The notes under the pieces are model-generated. The model was not told the DNA's origin. It saw only the letters and a list, made by a program, of their open reading frames with translations, and ran no database searches. A stretch of 64,000 bases of DNA from Flaveria trinervia (taxonomy: Eukaryota; Streptophyta; Magnoliopsida; Asterales; Asteraceae): contig CM046451.1 in the NCBI GenBank assembly GCA_025506515.1, positions 71,687,932-71,751,931 on the forward strand, given 5' to 3'. Shown here one piece after another: positions 33,402 through 43,946 of this stretch (the stretch's first letter is position 1; each line of letters begins with the position of its first letter). The position numbers and the translations under genes are program-made.

Positions 33402-36400
33402 CTATTCTAGCTGCAGCATACCAAGCCTTAACACCAGGTTTTGGAAAGTTGAACTATCCAAAGGTTAGTAAAAATGTCTGCAAGCTCATCAGCACTGGGC
33501 ACAAACTTAGGATCAATCAGACCTTTTTCAAAACAATCTCTTATAAAATGATGTCTGATCTCTATATGTTTGGTCCTAGAGTGCTGGACTGGATTTTTGA
33601 CAATGCAAAGAGCTGAAGCACTATCCATTAACAATGGAGTCTTAGTCTCTGTAATGCCATAATCCAAAAGTTGGTTTTGAAGCCAGAGTACCTGAGATGT
33701 ACAGCTTGCAGCAGCAATGTACTCTGCTTCCGCAGTGGATGTAGCAACTGAGGTCTGTTTCTTGCTCTGCCAAGAAATCAAGCAGTTGCCTAGGAATTGA
33801 CATCCACCAGAAGTTGATTTCCTGGTCAACTTACACCCTGCATAGTCACTGTCAGAAAAAGCAACTAATTTACCAGAATGTCTGGTAGAATACCATAAAC
33901 CTAGAGATGGAGTGCCTTGCAGATATCTAAAGATCCTCTTGACTGCAATCAGATGAGACTCTTTAGGTGCAGCCTGAAATCTAGCACAAACACATGTAGC
34001 AAACATAATATCTGGTCTAGAAGCTGTTAAATACATCAAGGACCCAATCATACATCTGTAAAGTGTTTCATCAACCACTTTACCTTTCTGATCTGAGTCC
34101 AGTTGTGTGGTGCTGCTCATGGGAGTAGAACAGGGCTTACAGTTTTGTAAATCAAACTTTTGCAAAAGATCTTTTGTATATTGGATTGATGAATAAAAAT
34201 TCCATCAGCCTTTTGTTTGATTTGCAACCCCAGAAAGAACTGTAATTCTCCCATGGCACTCATTTCAAACTTCTGTTGCATCAACTTTGTAAAGGCATCA
34301 CACAACTTTGGATCAGAGGATGCAAAAATATATCATCTACATAAATTTGAACAAGTAGATTATGCTGCCCAGCTTTCTTAATAAATAAAGTCTTGTCTAT
34401 GGAGCCTCTAGTGAAATTGTTTTCCAGAAGAAAGTTTGATAATGTCTCATACCAGGCTCTGGGAGCTTGTTTTAACCATAAAGAGCTTTATCAAGCTTAT
34501 ACACCCAATTAGGATGTTTGTTGTCCTCAAAGCCTGGAGGTTGACATACATAAACCTCTTCTTTAACTTTTCCATACAAAAATGCACTTTTGACATCCAT
34601 TTGAAAGACTTTAAGTTTTTGATAAGCAGCATAAGCTAAAAACAATCGAATTGCTTCCAGTCTGGCTACAGGGGCAAAGGTTTCATCATAATCAATACCT
34701 TCTTCTTGTGCAAACCCCTGAACAACCAGTCTGGCCTTGTTCTTAACAATAAGCCCATTTTCATCAGTTTTGTTCCTAAACACCCATTTAGTGCCTATTG
34801 CACACTTACCTGGAGGTAGAGGAACCAGTTCCCACACTTGCTGTTTCTTGAACTGAAGAAGCTCAAGCTGCATGGCATCAACCCATCCATTGTCCTTTAA
34901 AGCAATGTGATAATTCTTTGGCTCTTGCTGACTGATGAAGAGAGCATAGAAGCAGAAATTGACAATTGACTTCTTGTTGATACTCCAGCAGTGATATCAC
35001 CAATGATTTGAGACATGGGGTGATTCTTCAGATCTTGATACACAATGAGATCTGTGCAAGTGTTTGTAGCCGGTTCAGCAGCAACAGATGGTGATGGTGA
35101 ATCATTTCCTTGAAACCAATCAGTGGATGGTAATTCAAAGGAAGTTGAATTCGAAGAAATCTCATCAGCATTTGTTGTGGATGGTGCTACTGGCGCTACA
35201 GGAACATCAGGTCTAGTTGAATCAGGCAGCTGATCACTAAACCTGAAGAGGTGAGTACTGCAATCATCATCATCATCAGCAGTACCACCAGGTGGTGAAC
35301 TGTTGACAGGAGCAACAGCAGGAGTTTGATAAGGAACATATTGCAGTATGTCCAGATCAAATAACTCCACAGGACTTTGTGGAATCTTGTCCTTTGGAGA
35401 TTCATTAAACTTAACATGTAGAGTTTCTTCAACCATCTTTGTTCTGCAGTTGAAGACTCTGTATGCTTTGCAAGTAGATGAATAACCAACAAAGTATCCT
35501 GCATCCACCTTAGGATCAAATTTGTGGAGTTGATCCTTTGTGTTGAGAATAAAACAGGGACACCCAAATGCTTTGAAAAATGAAATCAGTGGAGCCAAAT
35601 GATGGAGAACTTCATATGGAGTCTTCATCAACCTCTGATTTACTAAAACTCTATTTTGCACATAACAAGCTGTGTTGACAGCTTCGGCCCAAAAGGTCAA
35701 TGGCAAACCTGAGTCAGCCAGCATGGACCTTGCAGCTTCAATGAGGGTCCTGTTCTTTCTCTCCACTACTCCATTTTGTTCCGGAGTCTTGGAATGCTGA
35801 ACTGCCTTTTGATTCCCTTGAGAGATAGAAGTCATCAAGTGTATGATTTCTGAACTCAGTTCCATTATCACTCCTAATACACTTGACTGGAAGGGAATAC
35901 TGCTTCTCAATGTACAGCACAAAGTGGATAATCTTCTGAGCAGCCTCATCCTTTGAATGTAGAAAGAAAGTCCATACAAATCTGGAGTAATCATCCACAA
36001 TTACCAGACAGTATTTCTTCTTTGCCATGCTCATTACTCTCACAGGACCAAATAGATCCATATGCAGTAATTGCAAGCAGGCAGTGGACTTGGACACTTC
36101 AATAGGAGGAAATGAGACCTTGTGCTGTTTTCCTTTTAAACAAGCAGTGCAAGTTTCATCACAGTGGAACTCCTTTATTGGTAAGCCTCTGACTAAACTA
36201 TTGTGGCTAAGCTGATTCATGTTTTTGAGATTAACATGACCAAGCCTCCTGTGCCATAGTTTAGATTCTTGAAAAGAGGCTTTGGAAAATAGGCAAGGAT
36301 TACCTTTGAGATCTATCTTCTTAGAGAGATCTAAGGCATACACTCTTCCTGTCCTGTTGGCTTTCAGGAGAGTGTGATCATCCAACACCTTGTCAATCAA

Positions 36401-36709
36401 GGGCAAAACTTTGGATGACAGAATCCTACAGTTTTGACTTGTGAAAAGGGCAACATGGCCTTTATCACACATTTGACTGACACTCAAGAGGTTGTACTTG
36501 AGATTTTCCACATGATTAACATCATCAAATTTGATTTCTCCATTGGAGACAAAGCCCTTACCGATGATGTAAACCCTAGCATCATTGCCAAAAGAGACAA
36601 ATCCCTTCTTTCCTTGAGAGTAGTCATGAAGAAGAGAGATGTTCCCAGTCATGTGCATGGATCCCCCACTGTCTACATACCAGATGCTACTTTGGCATGT
36701 TGAAGAACC
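33402..36709 (-). pseudogene. pol of element B (PR-INT-RT-RNase H), few breaks
   Basis: Best preserved pol here. Protease WYVDSGGSMHMTG and the pre-integrase region (LWHRRLGHVN, CTACLKGKQHK) and integrase to DNGTEF are in one 325-codon frame (35738-36715). One base missing after FYLS shifts integrase to a second frame (34897-36000) with EQNGVVERKNRTL. RT (34472-34873) has GTKWVFRNK, FAPVARLEAIR and MDVKSAFLYG, then a one-base loss at KALYG. YVDD is at 34332-34343. RNase H is intact in 33428-34165 (STAEAEYIAAAS, HFIRDCFEKG); the stop equivalent to relatives is TAG at 33402. Whether all breaks are biological is uncertain. Confidence 0.9.
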
Positions 36710-36749
36710 CTGCAATAATAAACAATCAGTTAGTTTTAGAGACCCAAAC
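36710..36749 (-). other. 40-nt GT-AG interval at gag/pol junction (element B)
   Basis: Same position and length as in A and C: GTTTGGGTCT at the start, CTAACTGAT inside, TTATTGCAG at the end. In B the run before it is one A shorter than in A and C, so removing the interval would not join the frames in this copy. Confidence 0.42.
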
Positions 36750-39526
36750 CTTTTGTTTTGGGCCTGGTCTCATCAATAGATGGTAAACTAGCATGTTTAT
36801 TTGTAACAACAGCCTGAGAGGAAGAAGATGGTGCAGAAGAGGAGTCCTTTGGCTTAGACCTCCTTTTCTGTGGTTTCAACATAGGAGAATCTAGTTGGTT
36901 AACTCTACCCAACAGATGTTGTACCATCATCACCAGCTGTGTCTGATTTTGTGATAAAGCTTTCAGCTCATCAGACACATTGCTAGTGGAGTTAGATAAG
37001 GTCCTATGTTGCACCTTCTTCTTTTGAGCACCCTCAGCTGTCACCTGTTTAACTCCTTCCTTTTTGGATTGCTTTAAGGACTTAAGGGTTACAGGATTGA
37101 TGTTGCTGATACAAATGTGGTCTCAAACTCAGTTTTCATTTTTACCATTTTCTCATTAATTTCTTCTTTTGTTTGAGTTTGGAACCTCTTTTGTACCAAC
37201 AATCATCTGTAAGATGATTGAACAAACCACATACTTCACATGGTTTCTTCTTCATCTTAGGTTGATCAAACTAAAGATGGTGAAGCATTGGTTGCTTTTC
37301 TTGACAGCATCTTTAGTAGTCTTCAAACTCTTTCTACTGCCAGTTTTCTTCTCTTCAGTACTGACAGCAGTTGAAGTTTGAACTTCAGGAGTTGAATCCT
37401 GCTCTCCAGTCCTTTCAGGACCTTCAGGATTGACTCCTGAGTTGATCAACTTATTGATCATGTGAATGTCAGCATTTGGACCATCAACATCAGCTGATAG
37501 GTTCAAAGAGGACTTGATACTGACTGCTACTTCTGATTGTGCTGTATCAGAAGGTAGATCACATGACTTGATGGATTGGTTATCACTCTCACCATCAGAT
37601 TCTACCTCTGCTCTTGGGGTAAAATCTGTAGGTGGAGCAGTGTGATTGTAACCAATTCCAAACTTCACATTTGAAGCAGATTGCTTACTAAGAAGCATTT
37701 CAAAACCTTTGCATGATTGTACCCATCTATCACACTCGACCTGGGTAACTGCAAGGGTTTCTTTGAGATCTTTGTACTTCTCTAAAGTACATCTTCTCTA
37801 GCCTTATCATCAATTATTTTGCAATTCAGTTTATAAACCTCATCATTTTTATCTTTGAGCACAAACTCAAACTCAGCTTTGTTTTTGGAAATTACTTGTT
37901 CTAGCTCAATGTTCTTATTAATTAAAGCTACATTTGCTTCTCTAATGGAAGCAAATGCTGCTATGCATTGTTCAGAACATAATTGGCTTTTGCCTCAGAG
38001 GATACCTGTGATACCTGAGGTGTAGAGGCATTGGAAGATGAAGTATCAGCAGACTCCAAAGCCATAAGAGCTAGATTCCCAAAGGGACTGTCACCACCAT
38101 GTTGACCAGCACCTGAGAACAGTTGATCATGACCAGACAAGTCATCTGGTAAACTGCTCCAGTCAACAACTCCTGGGGTGAAGAAGCTGTGTTGTTGAGA
38201 TGAAGGTTGTTGATGAGATAGGGAAGGCTGAGGTTCTGGTAATGCATGAGGTTGTGGTGTCATAGGAACTTGAACTTGATTGACTGTGGCATGTAATAAC
38301 AAGGGTACTGATAAGGCATTTGACCCTGAGGAACAAAATATGCCGGAGATTGTTGTTGAGGATGATGACTAGATGTGACAGGATGTTGCCCTCTGTTTTG
38401 TTGACTGTTGCCAGGAAAAGTCACAAAGGGTGCAGTAGTTTGATCCAGTTGATCTACACTCTCTTGCAAAGTGTCCAAGCCGTTGGCATTTGTGACCTCA
38501 ACTTGCTCTTGTCAAAACCAACTTTGTTTTGCCAGAGAGTCCTGGGAATTTTCTTCCAGTTCTTTTGTAGAACTTCTGAGATCTGATATTTATCAAGGCC
38601 ATTTGGCTCAAAATATCCATCTCTTCTAAGTCATCATCAGCAATCCCCTTGAGATCATCCATAATGAAACATAAATTGTCATTATTACCTCCAGTAAACT
38701 GACCATCAACACTTACAAATGCAGAATTAGAAGTGCTCGAAGAGAAATTAATATGCTCATCATACTGGCATTCAGATGCAGCATATTCTGACTCATGACC
38801 CACCAAGGCAGTGTTGCCTTGAATAAAGTCTTCAGTGAGCTTTCCAGATGAAGACAGCTTTCTCTTCTGTTCTATCTCTCTCTCAAAAGTGAGCAATTTC
38901 CCATGGAGTTGGGTGAGAGATAGTTTGTCCAAACTTGCACTGGAGCGTAGGACAATAGTATATGTGTCCCATCTCTCAGGCAGTGATCTGAGAAATCTGT
39001 TATTCATCTGAATATTGGTGTATTCAAGTTTGACCATTTTTAGTTCAGAGATCAAACAAGAAAACGCTCATATTGTTGAGTCAGTGTCTCACCCTTTCTA
39101 TGAGAGAATGTCTCATATTGTTGGGCAAGAATTTCTCTATTATTTGCCAAGACCTCATCTGTTCCTCCAAATTGTTCTTTCAAAGCAATCCAGAGGTCAT
39201 GGGCAGTTTCATGATGCATTAGCCCAGAATAGATTTCATTGGGCAAAGCCATGGCCAGAATTCCATGGGCTTTTGCATCAATCTCAAGCAACTTTTTATC
39301 CTCATCTGAGTATTGCTCTCCTCCTCTTCGGAACCATTTGATTGGTTTCCGGGTTATTCACCATAGGCTTGTGTGGACCATGTACCACTGATGTCCAACA
39401 CCCTGCGCTGTTAACAGACAGGTGATGGAGCATACGTCTTTGCCATATGTTATACTCATTCCTAACCAGCATAGGAGGCTTGGTTGAGGAACCAGTATTG
39501 TGAGGATCATTGGAGGGAGTGGTCAT
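36750..39526 (-). pseudogene. gag of element B, broken
   Basis: Starts at ATG 39526 (MTTPSNDPHNTG). Pieces lie at 39302-39526, 39052-39291 (GILAMALPNEIYSGL, ALKEQFGGTDEV), 38498-39055 (NNRFLRSLPERWDTYTIV, LTQLHGKLLTFE), 38260-38478, 37961-38302 (proline/glutamine-rich), 37252-37698 and 36736-37044 (ELKALSQNQTQLVMMVQHLLGRVNQL). Knuckle 1 near 38460-38500 lost two bases within its first Cys codon. Knuckle 2, C-x2-C-x4-H-x4-C, is intact at 37199-37240. Confidence 0.86.
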
Positions 39527-39746
39527 TTTCAGTTCAAAAACAGTTTAGTTCAAGTTTAAAAAAAGTTTTAGACAAACCACAACAAACTCAATGAGAACCA
39601 GAAAAGATCTCAGGATGAATGAGCAGAAATACAGAAAATTCAATCTCTATAACCGTTTCTTGCAAAAACAAAAGCTAATTCAATCAAACTTGGATCTTGA
39701 ATAGCAGTTTCAATGATCAATTATTAGATCGATCAATGATTAACCT

Positions 39747-39758
39747 GCTCTGATACCA
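39747..39758 (-). promoter_or_regulatory. Primer binding site of element B (initiator tRNA-Met)
   Basis: TGGTATCAGAGC on the minus strand, two bases from the LTR end. Confidence 0.92.
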
Positions 39759-39760
39759 TT

Positions 39761-40649
39761 TGACAGGATCAGTGATCACAAGTTTGATGTATCAGAATAT
39801 AAAGCAGCGGAATACACACGAATTAGACAAATTGTAGCAAGCAAACAATATATGTAAGCGTTAAGATCGCATACGGTTATAGGGAGAGAATATGAATTCT
39901 GATTTCTAGGAATGTTTATAGATGTAGAATATTTCTAATCAAATCAATCAATCATTCCATTCAATTGCTCATATCGCTCAATGATTACAATGGGTTGTCA
40001 CTCCTTATATAGAGTGCAACAGTCACTGCTGTTATCACGGAAAGTGACAACTGGCAGATCCAATACAGAAATAACTAAATCTTAACAAACTACTGAAATG
40101 TTCACAACTACTGAGAACATATCAGCAAGTTAAGTACAAAATATAAAACTACTGAAACTACAACGACTGAAGAACAAGCTCTTCAGTCGTTTTACAAAAC
40201 TACTGAAACATAAAACATAAAACTACTGATATCACAACTACTGAAGAAGTACTCTTCAGCAGTTGTGACAAACTACTGAGGCTTCAGTACTTGATCTTCA
40301 GACTTTGACCTTCAGGCGTTTCATCAGCTGATGACTTCAGTAGATCATCAGCTGATGTCTTCAGTCTTTGTCTTCAGACTTTGTACATCAGTGTTGATCT
40401 TCAGCACTTGTGAACTCTTCAGCTGTTGTCTTCAGTACTTTGGTCTTTCAGCTTCAGCACTTGTGTTCTTCAGCTGTTGTACTTCAGCACTTTGGTTCTT
40501 CAGCTGTTAAGGTCTTCAGCACTTGATCTTCAGCTGTTGAAGTCTTCAGCACTTGTCAAACTACTGATGAGGCTTTCAGCAGTTGTTGTGATACCGTGTG
40601 GGACTTAGAGGTTTTCTGATCTTGGCTCATTGGTTCTTTTGGTCCAACA
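39761..40649 (-). repeat. 5' LTR of element B
   Basis: 889 bp. The TATA box is TATATAA on minus at 40005-40011. It differs from the 3' LTR by one substitution and seven 1-2 nt indels by eye. Confidence 0.92.
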
Positions 40650-40654
40650 ACTGA

Positions 40655-40756
40655 TTATGATAGGAATAGTACTGATTTAGATGAGGATTGTTAACAGATG
40701 AAGATCAAGCTTTAAGGTTCTCCTTTAGTTTTGATAGCATCAGCCTATGGAGAGTT
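40655..40756 (+). other. 3' tail and polypurine tract of element L
   Basis: Resumes element L after B. It ends TATGGAGAGTT, a weak polypurine tract immediately before TGTTAGGATT. Confidence 0.55.
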
Positions 40757-41512
40757 TGTTAGGATTACACTTAGAGGGTGATGCAACCAAAGAGCTCTTA
40801 ACATGAACTTGTGAAGTACAAAGAAGTTACTTCAAAAGATTTGATACAACTTAGTGAATTATGGTAAGTACCAAATCTTTCGAAGCCAAAACACAAGATC
40901 TTTTGATGCCAAAGATGATGCCTTTCAAAGATTTAAAGAAAAAGTCTTTCCGAAAGAAAGACATTCTTTCAAAGACGCAGAGGACATGCTTTTTAATCAA
41001 CTTTTAAGAAAGTAAGTACTTACTGCTGCTACCTTAAGTACTAACAAACTTAAATGAATTGGTGAAAGTTCGTACTTTTGTTAAATATTAGATTAAGGTC
41101 TTATGTCTATAACTTTCTACTTTTATACTTGTATCCCTTTTGTATTAGATAAGGATGTGAGCTAAGGCATGTCATAGTCACTAATGAAAAAGTATTCTGA
41201 TTTTTTACTCTATATTAATCTTATTGTCTGGATTAGTGTTTCCAAATGGCTTCAAATAATGACTGCATATACGATGTAGTATAAAGTATCTCAAGCCCCT
41301 TAAAACTTAAGTAAGCTTTATAACACTTGTAAGAACTTGAGAGCAATATACATCATTCTTGAAAACCATATTAGTGTGTTCTTATTCTTGTTTTTGTTCT
41401 GTGCTTTTGTTATTTTTTCCGTCATAAACCAATTCCATATTTCATCTGCTAAGTGTTATAACTCTCCTAACACTGTGAAACTGTTGTATCGAACCCCTAC
41501 ACCGGTCCTACA
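40757..41512 (+). repeat. 3' LTR of copia element L
   Basis: 756 bp, TGTTAGGATTACAC to CGGTCCTACA, delimited by comparison with solo LTR M. It contains CTTTCGAAGCC-type words. ORF 41337-41528 spans its end and is not supported. Confidence 0.72.
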
Positions 41513-42729
41513 AAGCATTAATGATTGATTATTTTGAGAGACCCACATATCCATATCTTCTATTTTTCATTAAAGTTCATCTTTTCTGTGATTGAGACAA
41601 TGCAAATCCAATAAAGTAAATCAAAGGGCTTGGCAAACTTTAAATATTAATAATTACGAAAATGTTTATGCATTGTGATGTTGCTATGCTTTACGTTTTT
41701 CTGCATGTTGTTATTGTACCACATGCTTTGTCTCTATAACTTACTCTTACCTTTGTCTCATCTCTTTCTCTCACCTCAGTCGACTTTTTGATCGCACCCG
41801 ATCAAAAAGTCTGCCCCACAATCTGGTGCCTGCTACGAACCCCGACTCTGCCTCTATCATTGATGGCGTGATATGATGAAATCAAAAATGGCTACCCCTA
41901 TCCCTTGATTCAACTCTAGCACTCAATTATTTGCAGGTGGGTTTGTATTCTACCTTTATTTTTTAGGGTTTTGGGTTTGATTTTGCAATGAAAATCAGTC
42001 CATCAACATGTACTTTTCACTTATTGAAAGATCTACCGATCGGTTATTTGTGTTCTCTATTGCCCCTATAGGGATTTATGGAAGAAAAAAGATTTCAGTT
42101 GAAAAGGATGAATATTAGTGTTGTCAGCTGATCACTTTCTTTCATCAACACGCACATCCAGGTAATGAATCTGGGACACAAGGCAACGTTATTGAAATCA
42201 TGTTTGGTTTCTACATTCTGTCTTTGTCAATTACAGTTGTGATTCATATTTTGATTTTCATTTTGGTTATCAATTGATGCCATATACTTGTATTAGTTGT
42301 TACATGCTTGTATAAGGAGATACCAATTGGTAAGAAGTGTCTCTGAAAGACAAAACATGAGATGCTAAAGATGGTAAGAAGCGTCTTTATGCTAATGTTA
42401 TTGCCATTATGGACTGTTCCATGTTATTATGCATCCATCCTATAAATTTATCAATGATGAGACTCATTGTTAGTATAAATTGAAACAACCCGGGTGGCTT
42501 GGGCATTCACTATAATATTTTTGCTCACAATAATGACTTCATGTCTTTGTTACACAAAGATGAGGGAAACAGCAGTGTTACAAAATGGTCATATACCTCT
42601 TATATAACCTATAGTAATGACTCTATAACATGCATATAATAGTTATTATTCAATTTTACATCAACCCTTACGTAGAGTTTTTATGGGTGTTTGACATTGC
42701 TTATTGAATTTGTTTATGTGCTCATAAGT
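41513..42729 (+). other. Unassigned DNA between L and K
   Basis: 1.2 kb without a supportable gene. A perfect 12-bp inverted repeat (GACTTTTTGATC and its complement, loop GCACCC) lies at 41782-41811. The rest is AT-rich with no recognised domain, and its origin is unknown. Confidence 0.4.
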
Positions 42730-42854
42730 TGTAACACCCGAAAATTTTAAAAGAAGGCCAAAAGGATAAGAAGAAAGAAAAGCAAAATAACCCAAGTCAA
42801 GAGGTTAAAGTTATGCAAGGGGCAAATTTAATATAATTTTGTTCAACAAGGTAG
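42730..42854 (+). repeat. Solo gypsy-type LTR K, left part (split by element C)
   Basis: Starts TGTAACACCCG, preceded by TAAGT (42725-42729) and not by a polypurine tract. It resumes after element C. Confidence 0.62.
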
Positions 42855-43732
42855 TGTTGGACCAAAAGAACCAATGAGCCAAGATCAGAAAACCTCTAAG
42901 TCCCACATGGTATCACAACAACTGCTGAAAGCTTCATCAGCAGTTTGACAAGTGCTGAAGACTTCAACCTGAAGATCAGTGCTGAAGACTTCAACAGCGA
43001 AGAACTAAAGTGCTGAAGTACAATAGCTGAAGACACAATGCTGAAGCTGAAGTTCAAAGTACTGAAGTACAACAGCTGAAGAACAAAGTGCTGAAGCTGC
43101 TTCAAAGTACTGAAGTACAACAGCTGAAGAGTTTACAAGTGCTGAAGATCAACAACTGATGTACAAAGTCTGAAGACAAAGACTGAAGACATCAGCTGAT
43201 GAAACTCTGAAGTTCAAGTCTGAAGATCAAGTACTAAAGTTTCAGTAGTTTGTCACAACTGCTGAAGAGTACTTCTTCAGTAGTTGTGATATCAGTAGTT
43301 TTATATTTTTACTTTCAGTAGTTTTGTAAAACGACTGAAGAGCTTGTTCTTCAGTCGTTGTAGTTTCAGTAGTTTTATGTTTTTCAGTAGTTATAACAAC
43401 TGATAACACTTAGCATTTTTGTAAGGAGATGTCAGCTGTTTTGACATCTTCAGTAGTTGTGTTTCAGTTGTAATAAATCTGTTAGATGTCACTATCAAGT
43501 GACATCAGCAGACGTCACATCTCTTATATAAGAGGTGTCGACCTAATTGTAATTGTGACATTCTGTTACCACGAAAGCGAATATTAAATGAAATATATTT
43601 GCAGAATTCTCTCTCTATAACCGTCTTTGTTCTTCATTGAATATCGTTTTGTTCTTGTGAATTGACTAATTCATTGCCGATTTCCGCTGCTATACTCTCT
43701 AATCAATCAAACATAGATCACTGATCCTAAAA
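42855..43732 (+). repeat. 5' LTR of element C
   Basis: 878 bp, TGTTGGACC to CCTAAAA. The TATA box is at 43525-43531. Hairpins equivalent to those of A are kept: the ACGACTGAAGA arm pair with loop GCTTGT near 43330-43360, and GATGTCAC...GTGACATC near 43484-43505. Confidence 0.92.
43525..43531 (+). promoter_or_regulatory. TATA box in element C 5' LTR
   Basis: TATATAA. The 3' LTR has TATATGA at the same place (55089-55095). Confidence 0.58.
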
Positions 43733-43734
43733 AG

Positions 43735-43746
43735 TGGTATCAGAGC
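43735..43746 (+). promoter_or_regulatory. Primer binding site of element C (initiator tRNA-Met)
   Basis: TGGTATCAGAGC two bases after the LTR. Confidence 0.92.
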
Positions 43747-43946
43747 AGGTTAATCATTGATCGATCTAACAATTGATCATTGAAACTGCTAATTGATATC
43801 TGTGTTTGATTGAATTAGCGTATTCGCAAGAACTGGTTATAGATTATTGAATTTCTGTCGCTTTCGTTCATTTATTTTGAGATCTCTGGTTCAATTGGTT
43901 GTTGCGTTTTGCTGTTTTAGCTTAATCGAATTTGATTGAATCTGAG

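Larger units (their letters stand above)
28286..40649 (-). mobile_element. Element B: 12.4-kb SIRE-like Ty1/copia retrotransposon, minus strand
   Basis: Complete layout in reverse: 5' LTR 39761-40649, PBS 39747-39758, gag, pol, spacer, 3' ORF, polypurine tract, 3' LTR 28286-29178. The 5-bp target duplication ACTGA is perfect (28281-28285 and 40650-40654). LTR ends are TGTTGG and CCTGTCA. It is inserted in element L. The two LTRs differ at only about eight places, so this looks like the youngest of the three copies. Confidence 0.94.

Noticed and set aside
41782..41830. Helitron 3' end at the 12-bp hairpin
   Set aside because: No CTRR terminus follows at the expected short distance.
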